This document shows positions 25,558-34,798 of a stretch of DNA of 64,000 bases, in pieces. Position 1 is the first letter of the stretch; every line of letters begins with the position of its first letter. Made by a program: the position numbers and the translations under genes. Source of the stretch: Rhodococcus oxybenzonivorans (GTDB lineage Bacteria > Actinomycetota > Actinomycetes > Mycobacteriales > Mycobacteriaceae); NCBI RefSeq assembly GCF_003130705.1, contig NZ_CP021356.1, positions 235,210-299,209 on the forward strand. Reading direction: 5' to 3'. Below the pieces are notes generated by a model. That model was not told where the DNA came from. It saw only the letters and a list, made by a program, of their open reading frames with translations, and did not search any database.

Positions 25558-26478
25558 ATGACGGCAAAAGAGGCCGTTCACGTCGATAACGCAGCCACTG
25601 ACAGCTACGGTGCATTGCTGTTTCGCAAGGACCCGACGGGAAAGACGGCTGGCGTTATGGAGCGGGTCTGCGACCTGGCTCCCGAAGATTACGAACGCTA
25701 CTCGGGCGCCTACAAGGTCATGTTCGACATCATGGTCGCGAACATGTTCACCTATGTCAAGCAGTCTTCGATCGATCTCTTCGAAACAATCAAGAAGGCG
25801 TCCGACGCCATGCGTGACGGGGAGATCTCGCCGATGCAGCCTGATGGCATGGTCGAATGGGGAACTCGCCTTCGCACGGCAATCCTGGCTGTCTGCTCGT
25901 CGATCCATCATCACCAGGACCAGAGTTACATCGAGGTCAAGCGCAAGTTCGGGAAGGATTCGCCGGAGCACCGCAAAGTGAAGGCTGCGTTCGCCGAAAT
26001 CTACGACGACTGCTTCGGCTATCGGTACCTGTACAAGCTGCGCAATACGATGGTGCATTACACGATGGAGGCCGCCGCCATGAGGGGAGAAGCCCAGCTG
26101 TACAAGGGCGAAAAGATTGCCTTCGTCGACATGCAGATGGATCGCTCCGCGTTGCTGGATATGAAGGACCACCTGAACGCGCCCCTTAAGGAGGAACTCA
26201 GGAGTCTCCCTGGCGACCCCAGCATTCACGAAATGGTCGGCGAGGCAGTGCCGCGCCTGGCTAAGACGAATCGAGAGCTGCTGGCAATCCTCTATCCCGA
26301 GATTGACGACTTGTGCGCAATTGTAAGGGAGTTCGACGCGCTATTCGACGGCCAGAAGGGGGTTCGAGCTGTCATCCATCAGCAGTCACCTGAGTTGCGC
26401 CCGCCCTTCAGGACAGGGCTCACCTCCTGGGCTGACAACGTGATCGCCAATGCACACGCCGCGAAAGAACGCAGCTGA
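25558..26478 (+). CDS. HEPN-like all-helical protein, 306 aa
   Basis: The protein is helical throughout and has the segment YLYKLRNTMVHY (about residues 157-168) with R162-N-x3-H167. This is the same R-x4-H spacing as in the preceding membrane protein and in HEPN-family helical hairpins. No signal peptide or membrane helix is present. ATG 25558 is used; a TTG 30 bases upstream lies within the hairpin. No clear ribosome site precedes the ATG, so a leaderless transcript is possible (TACCCT at 25545). It may act with the upstream pair or be a separate module. Confidence 0.7.
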   Translation: MTAKEAVHVDNAATDSYGALLFRKDPTGKTAGVMERVCDLAPEDYERYSGAYKVMFDIMVANMFTYVKQSSIDLFETIKKASDAMRDGEISPMQPDGMVEWGTRLRTAILAVCSSIHHHQDQSYIEVKRKFGKDSPEHRKVKAAFAEIYDDCFGYRYLYKLRNTMVHYTMEAAAMRGEAQLYKGEKIAFVDMQMDRSALLDMKDHLNAPLKEELRSLPGDPSIHEMVGEAVPRLAKTNRELLAILYPEIDDLCAIVREFDALFDGQKGVRAVIHQQSPELRPPFRTGLTSWADNVIANAHAAKERS

Positions 26479-26533
26479 CGCATTGGATTCCTAGCGCCGG
26501 GCAGGCTGCGTAGTAGGAACTTCTGCATGCCCC

Positions 26534-27274
26534 TCACTCGCTCGGTCGACATGGAGCGGACATCGCTATTGGGCTTACGGAACGCAGCATCACTGCCACC
26601 AAGTACCACAGTCGGTAGCAGAGAAGTCCATCGCCACAACCTGCGGAGACTATCGACGCGGTCTGCCGAGTGTCCGTCATCGGTGGGGCTTCTCCCGTTC
26701 GAGGGCCGCCCGCGACTGGGTGCGTTCGGTTCGTCCATTCGGTCAGAGCGCGGGCGATCCAGCATCGCACTACCGCGGAGTCCGCCGCACAGGCGGCGAG
26801 GGACTCGAATGCCAGCGCTATCGCGACTGTGAACTCGGGGTGCGTTTCGTCGATGCATTCGAGTGCGATGTCGTTCGCCGCCGAAAGTGCCAGATAGGCG
26901 GCCTCTGAACTGGTTACAGCCGAGCTGTGGGCCAATCTCTCCGTGGCCTCGTACGCCGCGCGCCACGCGTCAGGGCTGAGCGCCTTCGTTTCCGATGTTC
27001 GGCACATACCGGCAACGCGCTCGAGTTCGTGGAGTACATCGTCGCCGGCGGCCGGGAGCCGGCCGGTCAAGCCCCAGTCTGAGTCGAGCACGTCGGCGAA
27101 CCAGCACCAGCGAGCGAACTCGGGCGCGTCTTCGAGCGCGAGTTCAACGTGTCCCGTGAGTGGGACGTGAGGATCAAGCGCAGGGTTGGAACCTGGTGTG
27201 GTAATTGCCAAACGCCGCACTGCGGAGCGTGCACGACCGAGTCCGACCGAGGTCAGAGCGTTGTCAACCAGCAC
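26534..27274 (-). CDS. Hypothetical helical protein, about 246 aa
   Basis: Unrecognised. The middle (about residues 50-180) reads like a real helical protein, with segments such as FARWCWFADVLDSDWGLTGR, AWRAAYEATERLAHSS and VRCWIARALTEWTN. The last 40 residues look out of character, as if the end were altered or the true stop lay earlier. The GTG start lies 22 bases inside the upstream gene (27253-27633), so the two are probably coupled. The gene may have a damaged 3' end. Confidence 0.5.
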   Translation of the reverse strand: MLVDNALTSVGLGRARSAVRRLAITTPGSNPALDPHVPLTGHVELALEDAPEFARWCWFADVLDSDWGLTGRLPAAGDDVLHELERVAGMCRTSETKALSPDAWRAAYEATERLAHSSAVTSSEAAYLALSAANDIALECIDETHPEFTVAIALAFESLAACAADSAVVRCWIARALTEWTNRTHPVAGGPRTGEAPPMTDTRQTASIVSAGCGDGLLCYRLWYLVAVMLRSVSPIAMSAPCRPSE

Positions 27275-27633
27275 TCGACGGCGCGCCTGGCAGCGTCGGT
27301 TGGATCGGCGAGGTCGACCGCAGTGGTGGCATCGACCCCCTCGGTGCGCTCCCAGCTGCCGTCGTCTCGTTGGTGGTCCACGATGGACCAGATTTCGACC
27401 GTGGCTTCATGCTCACCGCGGGTGATGAGCCGAAGAGCCGGGACGAATCCGGGGCAGAGGTTGCTGAGGGCGATGTATGTGCGGTCCTCGTCAACGGCGA
27501 GGTCAAGGTCGTTGTGATCGTTCGCGTCGTGGGCGGCCGCAATGAACGCCGTGTGGAAGTCCTCGGGGATTTCTATGAGGCCATCGGGTCTGGTCTCCTT
27601 CAAAAGGGTCGTGATCTCTGGGGTGCACAGCAA
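27253..27633 (-). CDS. Hypothetical acidic protein, 126 aa
   Basis: Unrecognised acidic protein (many Asp and Glu), with strands and helices such as FHTAFIAAAHDANDHNDLDL and YIALSNLCPGFVPALRLITRG. The TTG start is the only one that covers the clearly coding part and has no strong ribosome site, so the 5' end is uncertain. It lies between the long gene at 27655 and the overlapping gene at 26534, all on the minus strand, probably one operon. Confidence 0.55.
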   Translation of the reverse strand: MLCTPEITTLLKETRPDGLIEIPEDFHTAFIAAAHDANDHNDLDLAVDEDRTYIALSNLCPGFVPALRLITRGEHEATVEIWSIVDHQRDDGSWERTEGVDATTAVDLADPTDAARRAVECWLTTL

Positions 27634-27654
27634 TGCCTCACACGGTCGCCGGCG

Positions 27655-29154
27655 TCAACAGGTATCAGCGAACTGGAACAAGGCCTGCCTGGTCGACCGG
27701 GTCGGGGTGCCGATGCCTGTTCGGCGAGGCGATGCCATCGTTGACGCGAAGAGGGGCAACCCCGACGACAGCCGCCATCGCTCATCTGAGTCAGGCCAAT
27801 TCTGCTCGGCACCTACGGCTCTCGTTGAACCCGACCGGCAGGCCGGCCGCCATAGCTTCGAGCGCCGGGCGATCGGCCAGCTCCCTGGCACCCCACCTTC
27901 CGGCGCTGAACGAGCACAGTCGATCGTTGCATCGTGGAACTGTGCGCTTGCCGTGAAGGCGCCGGTCCAGCGGCGCCTGATCGCACTCACTCGGTTGGCG
28001 GAAGCCCGCGCCGGCGCGTTCACCCTGGAGCCGACGGGCGACTGTGACTCGGCGGCATCCGACGTAGCTGCTGCTTCTCGCGGAGAGTCAGAATCGGGTG
28101 CGTCTGTCAGATCGGCCGCGGCAGCGACTGCGGCAGTCTCGCCCTTTCCACGCTCCCCCGTAGGCGCGTCGGTCGGGGTCGACGTCTCCGCCGTGGAATC
28201 GGAACCGGCGACGTCCGTCTGGACGAGAGCTCGGCGGTACCGGCTCAGCTCCGTCACGGCCGAGTCGTACTTGATGGCGAGCTTGTCCGCGAGGAGGCTC
28301 GGTGACCAGCGCTGCTCGTAGGCCATCCGAATGATTTCTCGTCGTTCGCAGTTGCGCATGGGGACTTGTTCGCCGCTCAGGCGACGAACGATGACGACCT
28401 CGTCGGCCGCAACCGTTCCCGTGGCCCGCTCGCGCTCGTGACTACGCGCCTTAGGATTGTCGATCTCGTCGTCGTCCCATCCGAGAGGCGGCACCAGTCC
28501 TTCTGCGCGTGCTTGCTCACGGAGGTCGGCGTCGGGTCCGGGACGCATGGAAAGCTCGTCGTAGATCTCGTCGACCGCTTCCCACAGCTCGCTCGGGATG
28601 AGACCTTTTTCCGGCATCGAGGTGACAACGTCGACCTCGACGTTCAACCGGTGAGCGAGGCTCGGATCGCCGTAGCCCATGGCGTTGAGTGCACGCAGTC
28701 GGCGGCGAGCCCCCACTGCTGGGGTCAGATCACGCCCACGGCTCGGGTGAAAAGTGATCGAGAGGATCGCGTCCGCGATGGCGGAGGTGGTCGTGCGCGT
28801 CGAAGTGCTCCTCAGCGACCGGATTGTCGCGACCGGCACAGAGGCCAGGTCAGCGATCAGAGCGGTCGTCATCCCGGCGCACATCAGGGCGTTGATGTGG
28901 TAGCGCACATCAACCGTATCGACAGATGTATCGACGTGACGGGCAGGTGTCCAAGCCTGCCCGTCACGTCCCCCTAAACCCGACTGTCGCGATGTCTGGA
29001 ACCACCCGTCGTCGCGACTGGGCAAAGCAGACCGGGCGGGGAATCCGGCTGCATTCAGTCTAGCTAGCTGAGCGGCGCATACGGACGAGCGTGCGCCGCG
29101 TCGATGCGCAGAAGTCTGACACAAGGGTGGGGCAGCTGAAACGGTAGTCGTCAT
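27655..29154 (-). CDS. Hypothetical DNA-binding-type protein, about 499 aa
   Basis: The part from about residue 80 to 310 looks genuine: IADLASVPVATIRSLRS is HTH-like, GARRRLRALNAMGYGDPSLAHRLNVE and YEQRWSPSLLADKLAIKYDSAV suggest further small helical DNA-binding elements. Such segments occur in actinophage and plasmid regulators. ATG 29154 is taken as start. The last 110 residues are Ser/Arg/Pro-rich without pattern and may reflect a frameshift or an accidental extension. The function is unknown. Confidence 0.6.
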   Translation of the reverse strand: MTTTVSAAPPLCQTSAHRRGARSSVCAAQLARLNAAGFPARSALPSRDDGWFQTSRQSGLGGRDGQAWTPARHVDTSVDTVDVRYHINALMCAGMTTALIADLASVPVATIRSLRSTSTRTTTSAIADAILSITFHPSRGRDLTPAVGARRRLRALNAMGYGDPSLAHRLNVEVDVVTSMPEKGLIPSELWEAVDEIYDELSMRPGPDADLREQARAEGLVPPLGWDDDEIDNPKARSHERERATGTVAADEVVIVRRLSGEQVPMRNCERREIIRMAYEQRWSPSLLADKLAIKYDSAVTELSRYRRALVQTDVAGSDSTAETSTPTDAPTGERGKGETAAVAAAADLTDAPDSDSPREAAATSDAAESQSPVGSRVNAPARASANRVSAIRRRWTGAFTASAQFHDATIDCARSAPEGGVPGSWPIARRSKLWRPACRSGSTRAVGAEQNWPDSDERWRLSSGLPLFASTMASPRRTGIGTPTRSTRQALFQFADTC

Positions 29155-29326
29155 CGGATGCTCTTTTCCGTTTAGCGGCTGGTCAGGCCGCATGTACGTG
29201 GGAACTGTTCGTACTCGAGCGCACCGGGTTCGAGTTCAGCAAGTGATCGTCAGCGCTGCACCGCTTCGCATTCATCACTGGAATTTAAACCCGGTATGCA
29301 ACGATGGTATCTACATCTTCAATAGG

Positions 29327-29794
29327 ATGTCCAGCGATGAACGGAAAATCGCAGTGAGAGCGCCCCTGAACGGCTTCAAGCCCCAGGCCCTCGAAGACGC
29401 GCGCACTACTGCCGGAATCACGCGCGGCGACCTGTCCCGCGCAATAGGTGTCGACCCGACCACCATCCACAACTGGGAAACCTCGCGAACGCACCCTCAG
29501 CCCGACCATCTCGCCCGGGCCGCCGAGAAGCTGGGAATACCCCTCGACCGTCTCGTCGTCGTCCCGGAGGACAGTCGGACCATCGCCGACCTGCGGAATC
29601 TCGCGGGATTGACGCAGAAACACGTCGCAAACCGAACCGGACTCAGCACCACCACCATCGGCCGAATCGAACGGGGCGAAGGAAGCCTGTCCGATCGACA
29701 CGCCACAGCACTCGCTGAGGCTCTGCACCTGGAAGAACGCACAATCCGTGACGCATTCATCCGCGCACGAAATCGACCGCTTCCTACTCGCTAG
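29327..29794 (+). CDS. Regulator with two tandem HTH_XRE domains, about 155 aa
   Basis: Two successive Cro/C1-type HTH motifs are visible. The first is about residues 20-65 (LEDARTTAGITRGDLSRAIGVDPTTIHNWE). The second is about residues 85-135 (ADLRNLAGLTQKHVANRTGLSTTTIGRIERGEG). The linker VPEDSR between them is short, so the chain could behave as an internal dimer. ATG 29327 fits the beginning of the first domain; no clear ribosome site is seen. It is divergent from the gene at 27655 and may regulate it. Confidence 0.82.
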   Translation: MSSDERKIAVRAPLNGFKPQALEDARTTAGITRGDLSRAIGVDPTTIHNWETSRTHPQPDHLARAAEKLGIPLDRLVVVPEDSRTIADLRNLAGLTQKHVANRTGLSTTTIGRIERGEGSLSDRHATALAEALHLEERTIRDAFIRARNRPLPTR

Positions 29795-29817
29795 CTCGGC
29801 AACAATCACCGCCGCGC

Positions 29818-30177
29818 TCACACACTGTCCCCGCGGCGCAACCGCTGCTGGCGGCGACGATCGATGGAGCGCCACACTCCGCTGAGAGCCAGAGTCGCAG
29901 CGAGCGCGAGAACTGCCACGACGATGATCAGCCGCCGAAGATCGAGGCCGGCACCTTCCGTGCCAGGGATAGTCACCAACGGTGATGCCGAAGCCCCAAC
30001 GATGAGATCGTGAGCGAGCAGCCACGCAGCTGCCTTGGTCGACATCACTGGAAGTGCCGCGACAAGGAGGCCCAGAATCAATGGGGCCGCCATCAACAGA
30101 GACAGTTGGTCCTCGTCGGACAGGCCTGCTGCATTCTGCGCGGGTTGGATGGGCCGCTGAGGTTGACTGGGGTGCAT
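29818..30177 (-). CDS. Small two-helix membrane protein, 119 aa
   Basis: ATG 30177 has the strong ribosome site AGGAGG. A Pro/Gln-rich cytoplasmic N-terminus (MHPSQPQRPIQPAQN) is followed by membrane helices near residues 28-48 and 78-100 and a basic tail (RRRQQRLRRGD). The gene lies 29 bases downstream of one copy of the 34-bp motif that also precedes the FtsK and T4SS operons, so it is likely co-regulated with transfer. The function is unknown. Confidence 0.78.
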   Translation of the reverse strand: MHPSQPQRPIQPAQNAAGLSDEDQLSLLMAAPLILGLLVAALPVMSTKAAAWLLAHDLIVGASASPLVTIPGTEGAGLDLRRLIIVVAVLALAATLALSGVWRSIDRRRQQRLRRGDSV

Positions 30178-30206
30178 GGGATCTCCTCCTGAAGTGGGCT
30201 CTATCT

Positions 30207-30240
30207 GGAGGAAGATCCGTTCGAAGAGGCTTGTGTGACA
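30207..30240 (-). promoter_or_regulatory. 34-bp motif, copy A
   Basis: On the plus strand: GGAGGAAGATCC, 11 variable bases, CTTGTGTGACA. In gene orientation TGTCACACAAG lies upstream and GGATCTTCC lies 29 bases before the ATG at 30177. The same blocks with the same 11-base gap occur at 37380, 48212 and 57081. Confidence 0.85.
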
Positions 30241-30356
30241 GACGTCCGCATCTTTTTCGTAAGGCTCCAGAGCCTTTGAGTCCCCTGCCACTCAGATTGC
30301 GAAGACTCGGAGCCGGGGTCAGACGAACGCCTGCGCAGCCTGGCCACGCGGCATAG

Positions 30357-30791
30357 ATGCACATATCCGGTCCATGCCCAGCGGCACTGCATTCCGCCGC
30401 CCAAGGCGTGGCAGCCTCGACGCTTGCAAGGGAGATGCGACGTCAGTAGTGGCAGCAGGCCACCCACACAGCCCCGAACGAACAGAAGAACACCGAACTG
30501 CGCGATACCGCGGCGCGGCCGGACGACTCGGCCGAGCACCGCGCCGCCTTCGCCCAAGACATGACTGCCGCCGGCGTTGACAGTGAAGCCGTCGGCGCCC
30601 GCATGTCCGCCGACCTCGACCAGGTCCCATCCCGCGGAGCCGTCCGGGCACCGAAGAAGGCACCAGTCCCCCGGAAGGGCAAGCCGTGGCAGTCCCACAC
30701 AAAGCGCAATGAAGGAGCTATCCGGTTCGGAGTCACGAAGCCCGGCCGGACACTCGACAAACGAAAAACGGAAGGGCATCCGACCAGGTGA
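30357..30791 (+). pseudogene. Gene of 144 codons with an in-frame amber codon at 30447
   Basis: One plus-strand frame is open from ATG 30357 to TGA 30791 except for a TAG at codon 31. After it the frame has strongly coding character (GC-rich third positions; NEQKNTELRDTAARPDD, then a basic tail with VRAPKKAPVPRKGKPW). The TAG sits in CGT CAG TAG TGG CAG CAG, so a single base change (CAG to TAG) would explain it. It is either a recent pseudogene, a sequencing error, or a suppressed amber. The product is unknown, small and basic at the C-terminus. Confidence 0.42.
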
Positions 30792-30884
30792 TGGCAACTC
30801 ACCCGCTAATGTGAATCAGCCAACGTGCGCTTGCATCCGTACCTGCACGGGGCGTGACCTGAACGACCAGCAGTAAGGCGGAGC

Positions 30885-33773
30885 ATGGGCCGGCGTGGAA
30901 GCGAGACCGAACAAACCGGAAATATCGGCGAAACCGCAGTAACGCTTGAGTTCCAGCAGCTGCAGTGGCACGTGGCGCCCAACCCAGCTGGTGAGGTCGG
31001 CACTGATCTGTTGCTTCAAGCGCGCGATGCGCGCCGGTTCGATCTCGGCGCAATTGTCGGTGCTCAGGTCAAGTCGGGCCCATCCTTCTTCGATACGCCA
31101 GAGAGCGATGACGCTGGGGACGTAGTCGGTTGGTGGTTCCGAGATCCGAACGGCGAGTATCTCAAATACTGGCGGGACCACACCGTGCCTCACATCGTGG
31201 TACTACACGATGCATCAGAAAAGAAGTCGTACTGGGTTCACGTAACGGCCGAAAGGATTAAATCGACGGGGAAAGGTGCGAAGATTCTTGTTCCCAAGGC
31301 TTCTGTCGTCGATGCGGAACATGCCGACGAACTTTTCAAGGTAGCTACCGTCGGCCGTGTCGGCCCCCGATGGGAGGGCAGCGCATGGGACGAAGGCGGG
31401 TCAATTCTCTCGCCCGACCAGCTCCGCTACGCCCTGCTGACGCCTCGGTTGATCGCTCCACATCCCAATCGACCAGTAGACGAATTACGTCCAGACCAGG
31501 CCATCGCACTACTGGTGAAGATGAGATTGCACGAGCTCGACCCGACACCACTCCATAAGAAGAAGGGTGCCGTACCGGATCTCGCGGAGTGCCGCACTTC
31601 GAAGGCCTGGCGATGGCAGTTCTACGCAGCTCTACACGATGTACTCATCGAGGAGAAGGGGCGTGAAGCGCTCGAAGCGCTGATCGAAACGGCGAGCAAG
31701 CCTCATGAGAGCGCCGCCGCCGCCGTCTTCGCATGCGCGATGCGAGTCGAGAGTCAGGATCCATTAGCCGGACTGGCGCTTGTGGATCGTGTGCTCACCG
31801 AGGATAAGTGCGATCCCATCGATCACGACTGGCTGCTTCTGCACAAATCGCGGTGCCTCGTCGAACTCGGCGAGTTGGAGGAGGCTCGGCGACTCGCCTT
31901 CGAAGTCCAGCGTCTGCGGACGATCGCTCCCCAGGATCCCACCGCCATGGCAATTGCCGGCTCTGGAGCCGACATCATCTTCACCGCAGGCAAATGGAGT
32001 AGCGATCTGTCTCAAGTGATCACAGGCCGAGACACGCTCGCAGCATGGTGGCGAGGTCAAGAAGTTGCATGGGGCCTTCAAAACCACTTCGACGATCACT
32101 TCAATGCATGGGCGCAGGGGTCAACTCCGACTGGCGATGCCGGTGATGACACCTGGCTGAAGCTGCGGACTGCGTCCTTGCTCGCCAGCACGGCAGCTGA
32201 TCATTCTTCGTGGCGACATACGTCGGGTCTCCGCGCACAACATATCCTTACTTTCACCGCGGGGGATCAGGACGACATCATCGGTGCCCTGACCCTTTTG
32301 CGCCGTGTCGGCGATAGCAAGACCCTGAAGAAGGCCTGCCATCGGTTGCTGCAATCTGGACCTGCCGCTGCCGTCCGGGCGGCCGCATCCCTCGTCAATC
32401 TCGAAGCCGCCTCGACAACGTCGATCCGTGCCGATCTCCAGTTGATTGCCGACGCCGCTGACGTCCTCGAAACCGAAACAGCCGATGTCCACGCCCGGTG
32501 GATCCTGTCGACGCTGGCCGACGTAGCTAAATTCAAGATGCGGTTCAAGCCCAACTTCTACGCGACAAACATGTTGCTGGAGACGCTTAGGGTCCTCGTG
32601 CAGGTGGTCTCGCCCACCGTGCGGCGAGAGCTAATTGACACCGTTCTGGCTCTCCCACCACAAACCAACAAGAGCACAGCACACGACTGGGCAAATGTGG
32701 TGGCACAAATCCCGGACGATGCATGGACCGACGACGACAGACGCGCAATATTCGAACGCCGCAGTTCAGTGGACGTCGACTCAGCGGAACATCCAGACGC
32801 CCCGGAAAATCCAGATGTCCCTGATTCTCGAGACGCCCCGGACCTTCGAAATGTATTCGATAGGGTCCTCGCAGATAGGGACCAGCAAAACCGCGAAGCG
32901 CTAGAAGCTCGTATCCGAGAAGGAGACTTGGGAGCGCTACGCGCCTTTGGCGACATCCGTGATCTGGACCAGACCACCGTACAAAAGCTGCTGGAAAACC
33001 TTTCTGCTCAACTCGATCAGCAGATCGAGGAACTCCAAGGCCTTGAGAGCCCTGGGCATGAAGACTTCTTCGCGACGAGCACCGACCACGAAGGTTACGT
33101 CGCAGGGACACTGGTCATGATCAATGCGTGGCACCCGTCGGCCGCTTGTTGGGCGCCTATCGTCCGGCTCCTCTCGCTCGATTGCCCATTCGCTGACCAC
33201 CTCCGAAATCCTCTGAAAAAGCTGCGCCAAGTCAGTAGACGCCTTCCCCCCGAAATTGCAGATACACTCATCGAGCCGCTTCGACTGCTGATGCTGAACG
33301 GTGTTCGCAACCAGTACTTCTTCGGCATCGAGGATGTCCGCGGCGAAGCTGCGGCCGCCCTGGTGGCGATCCGACCCAGTGCAATTTCTGATCAAGAGCT
33401 TTGGGATCTGATGACCGCGGACACTAGCGAACAACGTCAAGCCGCCGTACGCCTTATCGCTGCCCGAGGGGTCAGCCAAGGGTGCGACACGCTCTGGGCG
33501 ATGTCCAGAGACAGTGATCCGTGGGTGCGGGCTGCGATCGCCAATCAGGTCGCCGTCGCCGCGTCTCAGGCCGATACAGACGACCGCTTCTTGCCTCTCC
33601 TGATGCGTCTACTGTCGAGTGAAGGAACTCTGGTGGCGCGCCTGGTCGCTGTCGACCTCAAAAGACTTGCAAGGTCGGATAATGCGGACAAGCTTGCCGA
33701 AGTCCTCCGTGACAATATCTCCAGTGAAGTGCGCCGTGCGGTGGCTTCCTACGACAGAGCGATCACAGCCTAA
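30885..33773 (+). CDS. DUF4365-like nuclease domain fused to HEAT/TPR-like repeats, 962 aa
   Basis: The N-terminal 130 residues match the DUF4365 pattern, a PD-(D/E)XK-type fold: E16 in TGNIGETA, D41 in VGTDLLLQ and Q61-V-K63 in VGAQVKSG are the expected active-site positions. The following 800 residues are helical repeats of TPR/HEAT type (CRLVELGELEEARRLAFEVQRL; late repeats with VRGEAAAALVAIRP, RQAAVRLIAARG, WVRAAIANQVAVAA). Large nuclease-repeat proteins of this layout are typical of single-gene anti-phage systems, where the repeats sense and the nuclease cuts. The gene stands alone and is bracketed by a terminator hairpin downstream. Confidence 0.8.
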   Translation: MGRRGSETEQTGNIGETAVTLEFQQLQWHVAPNPAGEVGTDLLLQARDARRFDLGAIVGAQVKSGPSFFDTPESDDAGDVVGWWFRDPNGEYLKYWRDHTVPHIVVLHDASEKKSYWVHVTAERIKSTGKGAKILVPKASVVDAEHADELFKVATVGRVGPRWEGSAWDEGGSILSPDQLRYALLTPRLIAPHPNRPVDELRPDQAIALLVKMRLHELDPTPLHKKKGAVPDLAECRTSKAWRWQFYAALHDVLIEEKGREALEALIETASKPHESAAAAVFACAMRVESQDPLAGLALVDRVLTEDKCDPIDHDWLLLHKSRCLVELGELEEARRLAFEVQRLRTIAPQDPTAMAIAGSGADIIFTAGKWSSDLSQVITGRDTLAAWWRGQEVAWGLQNHFDDHFNAWAQGSTPTGDAGDDTWLKLRTASLLASTAADHSSWRHTSGLRAQHILTFTAGDQDDIIGALTLLRRVGDSKTLKKACHRLLQSGPAAAVRAAASLVNLEAASTTSIRADLQLIADAADVLETETADVHARWILSTLADVAKFKMRFKPNFYATNMLLETLRVLVQVVSPTVRRELIDTVLALPPQTNKSTAHDWANVVAQIPDDAWTDDDRRAIFERRSSVDVDSAEHPDAPENPDVPDSRDAPDLRNVFDRVLADRDQQNREALEARIREGDLGALRAFGDIRDLDQTTVQKLLENLSAQLDQQIEELQGLESPGHEDFFATSTDHEGYVAGTLVMINAWHPSAACWAPIVRLLSLDCPFADHLRNPLKKLRQVSRRLPPEIADTLIEPLRLLMLNGVRNQYFFGIEDVRGEAAAALVAIRPSAISDQELWDLMTADTSEQRQAAVRLIAARGVSQGCDTLWAMSRDSDPWVRAAIANQVAVAASQADTDDRFLPLLMRLLSSEGTLVARLVAVDLKRLARSDNADKLAEVLRDNISSEVRRAVASYDRAITA

Positions 33774-33889
33774 TGGGTACGACGACCGCCGACCGTTTAG
33801 CGTTCGTTCCCCTCAAGCTCGATCGTGCCGCCTCGGTTCCGCCGCCCGATACGCAGGAATCAACTTCGACTGCAGTGGCGAACGGCGTC

Positions 33890-33924
33890 TTTTGCTGGGC
33901 CTGGGTGCATCCAGCCCAGCAAAA
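33890..33924. terminator. Hairpin terminator after the DUF4365 gene
   Basis: TTTTGCTGGGC (33890-33900) pairs with GCCCAGCAAAA (33914-33924); the loop adds a CTGG/CCAG step. Flanking A and T runs let it work in both directions, serving the plus-strand gene before it and the minus-strand gene after it. Confidence 0.75.
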
Positions 33925-33962
33925 GTCGTCGTGCCTCGTACGCGTCTGCCAGTGACCGCGAT

Positions 33963-34631
33963 TTAGGGCCCCTCCCGAATGGGATTTCGACTCACGATTC
34001 TGCCCCACAGGCGCACTAACCGACTCCGGGATGCGCCCCACAGTCGCCGGATCCTGCGGGGGTGTTGGTCGGGGTCGAGATCTCGTCGTCCCTGTTGTTG
34101 AAAGTCGCGGAGGAAGGTCTCCAGGGTGGGGATAAGCCCGCCGAGCTCTGCCACCAATGTGGGGCTATCTCGCACCATTGCCTCGCACACGCCAGTTCCT
34201 GGATATTCACTCTCACCGGGTCCAGTCGGTGGGAAGTGCCTATGCTGGAACGGGTCCAGGTGGTCGTTCTTGAACTCATTGAACTTGTTGATTGGGTCAT
34301 CGAGAATCGGGAGCATTTCCGGACTTCCGACCAGGTAGATCAACGTCATCGCCTGACCGGCAAATCCCACCTTCACGTCGATGTCTGAGATCCTTGAGTG
34401 GACGTCCTCGCGATCCGGCTGAGGCTTCAACAACGCCGTTTTGAGTCGAAGAAGTGCTTGTACAACGTCATTCAGTACGTGAAGACCGTTTGCATATGCC
34501 TCCTGTCGACTTTCGCGCAGGAACTGCTTTGCGTCGGCGCTCTCCTTGCGTTTGTTGACGCTGTGCGCCGTCCATGCAGACAAGACGGCTGCCAGAATTG
34601 CGGCATACGCTGCAACAGTCGCTGAATCCAT
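33963..34631 (-). CDS. Membrane-anchored hypothetical protein, about 222 aa
   Basis: One N-terminal membrane helix (VAAYAAILAAVLSAWTAH) is followed by a long cytoplasmic helical region with SVNKRKESADAKQFLRESRQEAYANGLHVL and a later helix LVAELGGLIPTLETFLRDF. The tail is very basic (RIRRLWGASRSRLVRLWGR). ATG 34631 fits the helix position. It lies between the accessory gene and the FtsK operon. The function is unknown; a role at the membrane in transfer or defence is possible. Confidence 0.65.
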   Translation of the reverse strand: MDSATVAAYAAILAAVLSAWTAHSVNKRKESADAKQFLRESRQEAYANGLHVLNDVVQALLRLKTALLKPQPDREDVHSRISDIDVKVGFAGQAMTLIYLVGSPEMLPILDDPINKFNEFKNDHLDPFQHRHFPPTGPGESEYPGTGVCEAMVRDSPTLVAELGGLIPTLETFLRDFQQQGRRDLDPDQHPRRIRRLWGASRSRLVRLWGRIVSRNPIREGP

Positions 34632-34798
34632 CGGTTCCACCGATCCCCGTTCTGTCACTCTGCTGGCGTGTATGTCCAGTGTCTTCGAGTGAGCGGTCCC
34701 GGCACAGAGTATTGAGCTACTCGCAATGAGCTGTCCGAGCAGAACGAGATCTGCGGGGGATCTTCGCACTGGCTCAGACAGGCGTTCTCTGCCAAGTT

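Noticed and set aside
30233..30240. CRP-type site TGTGA-N6-TCACA in the 34-bp motif
   Set aside because: Only one half-site (TTGTGTGACA) is present; the second conserved block GGATCTTCC is unrelated. The two-block reading explains all four copies.
33890..33924. tRNA-like cloverleaf
   Set aside because: Only one long stem is present; no D, anticodon or T arms. It is a terminator hairpin.
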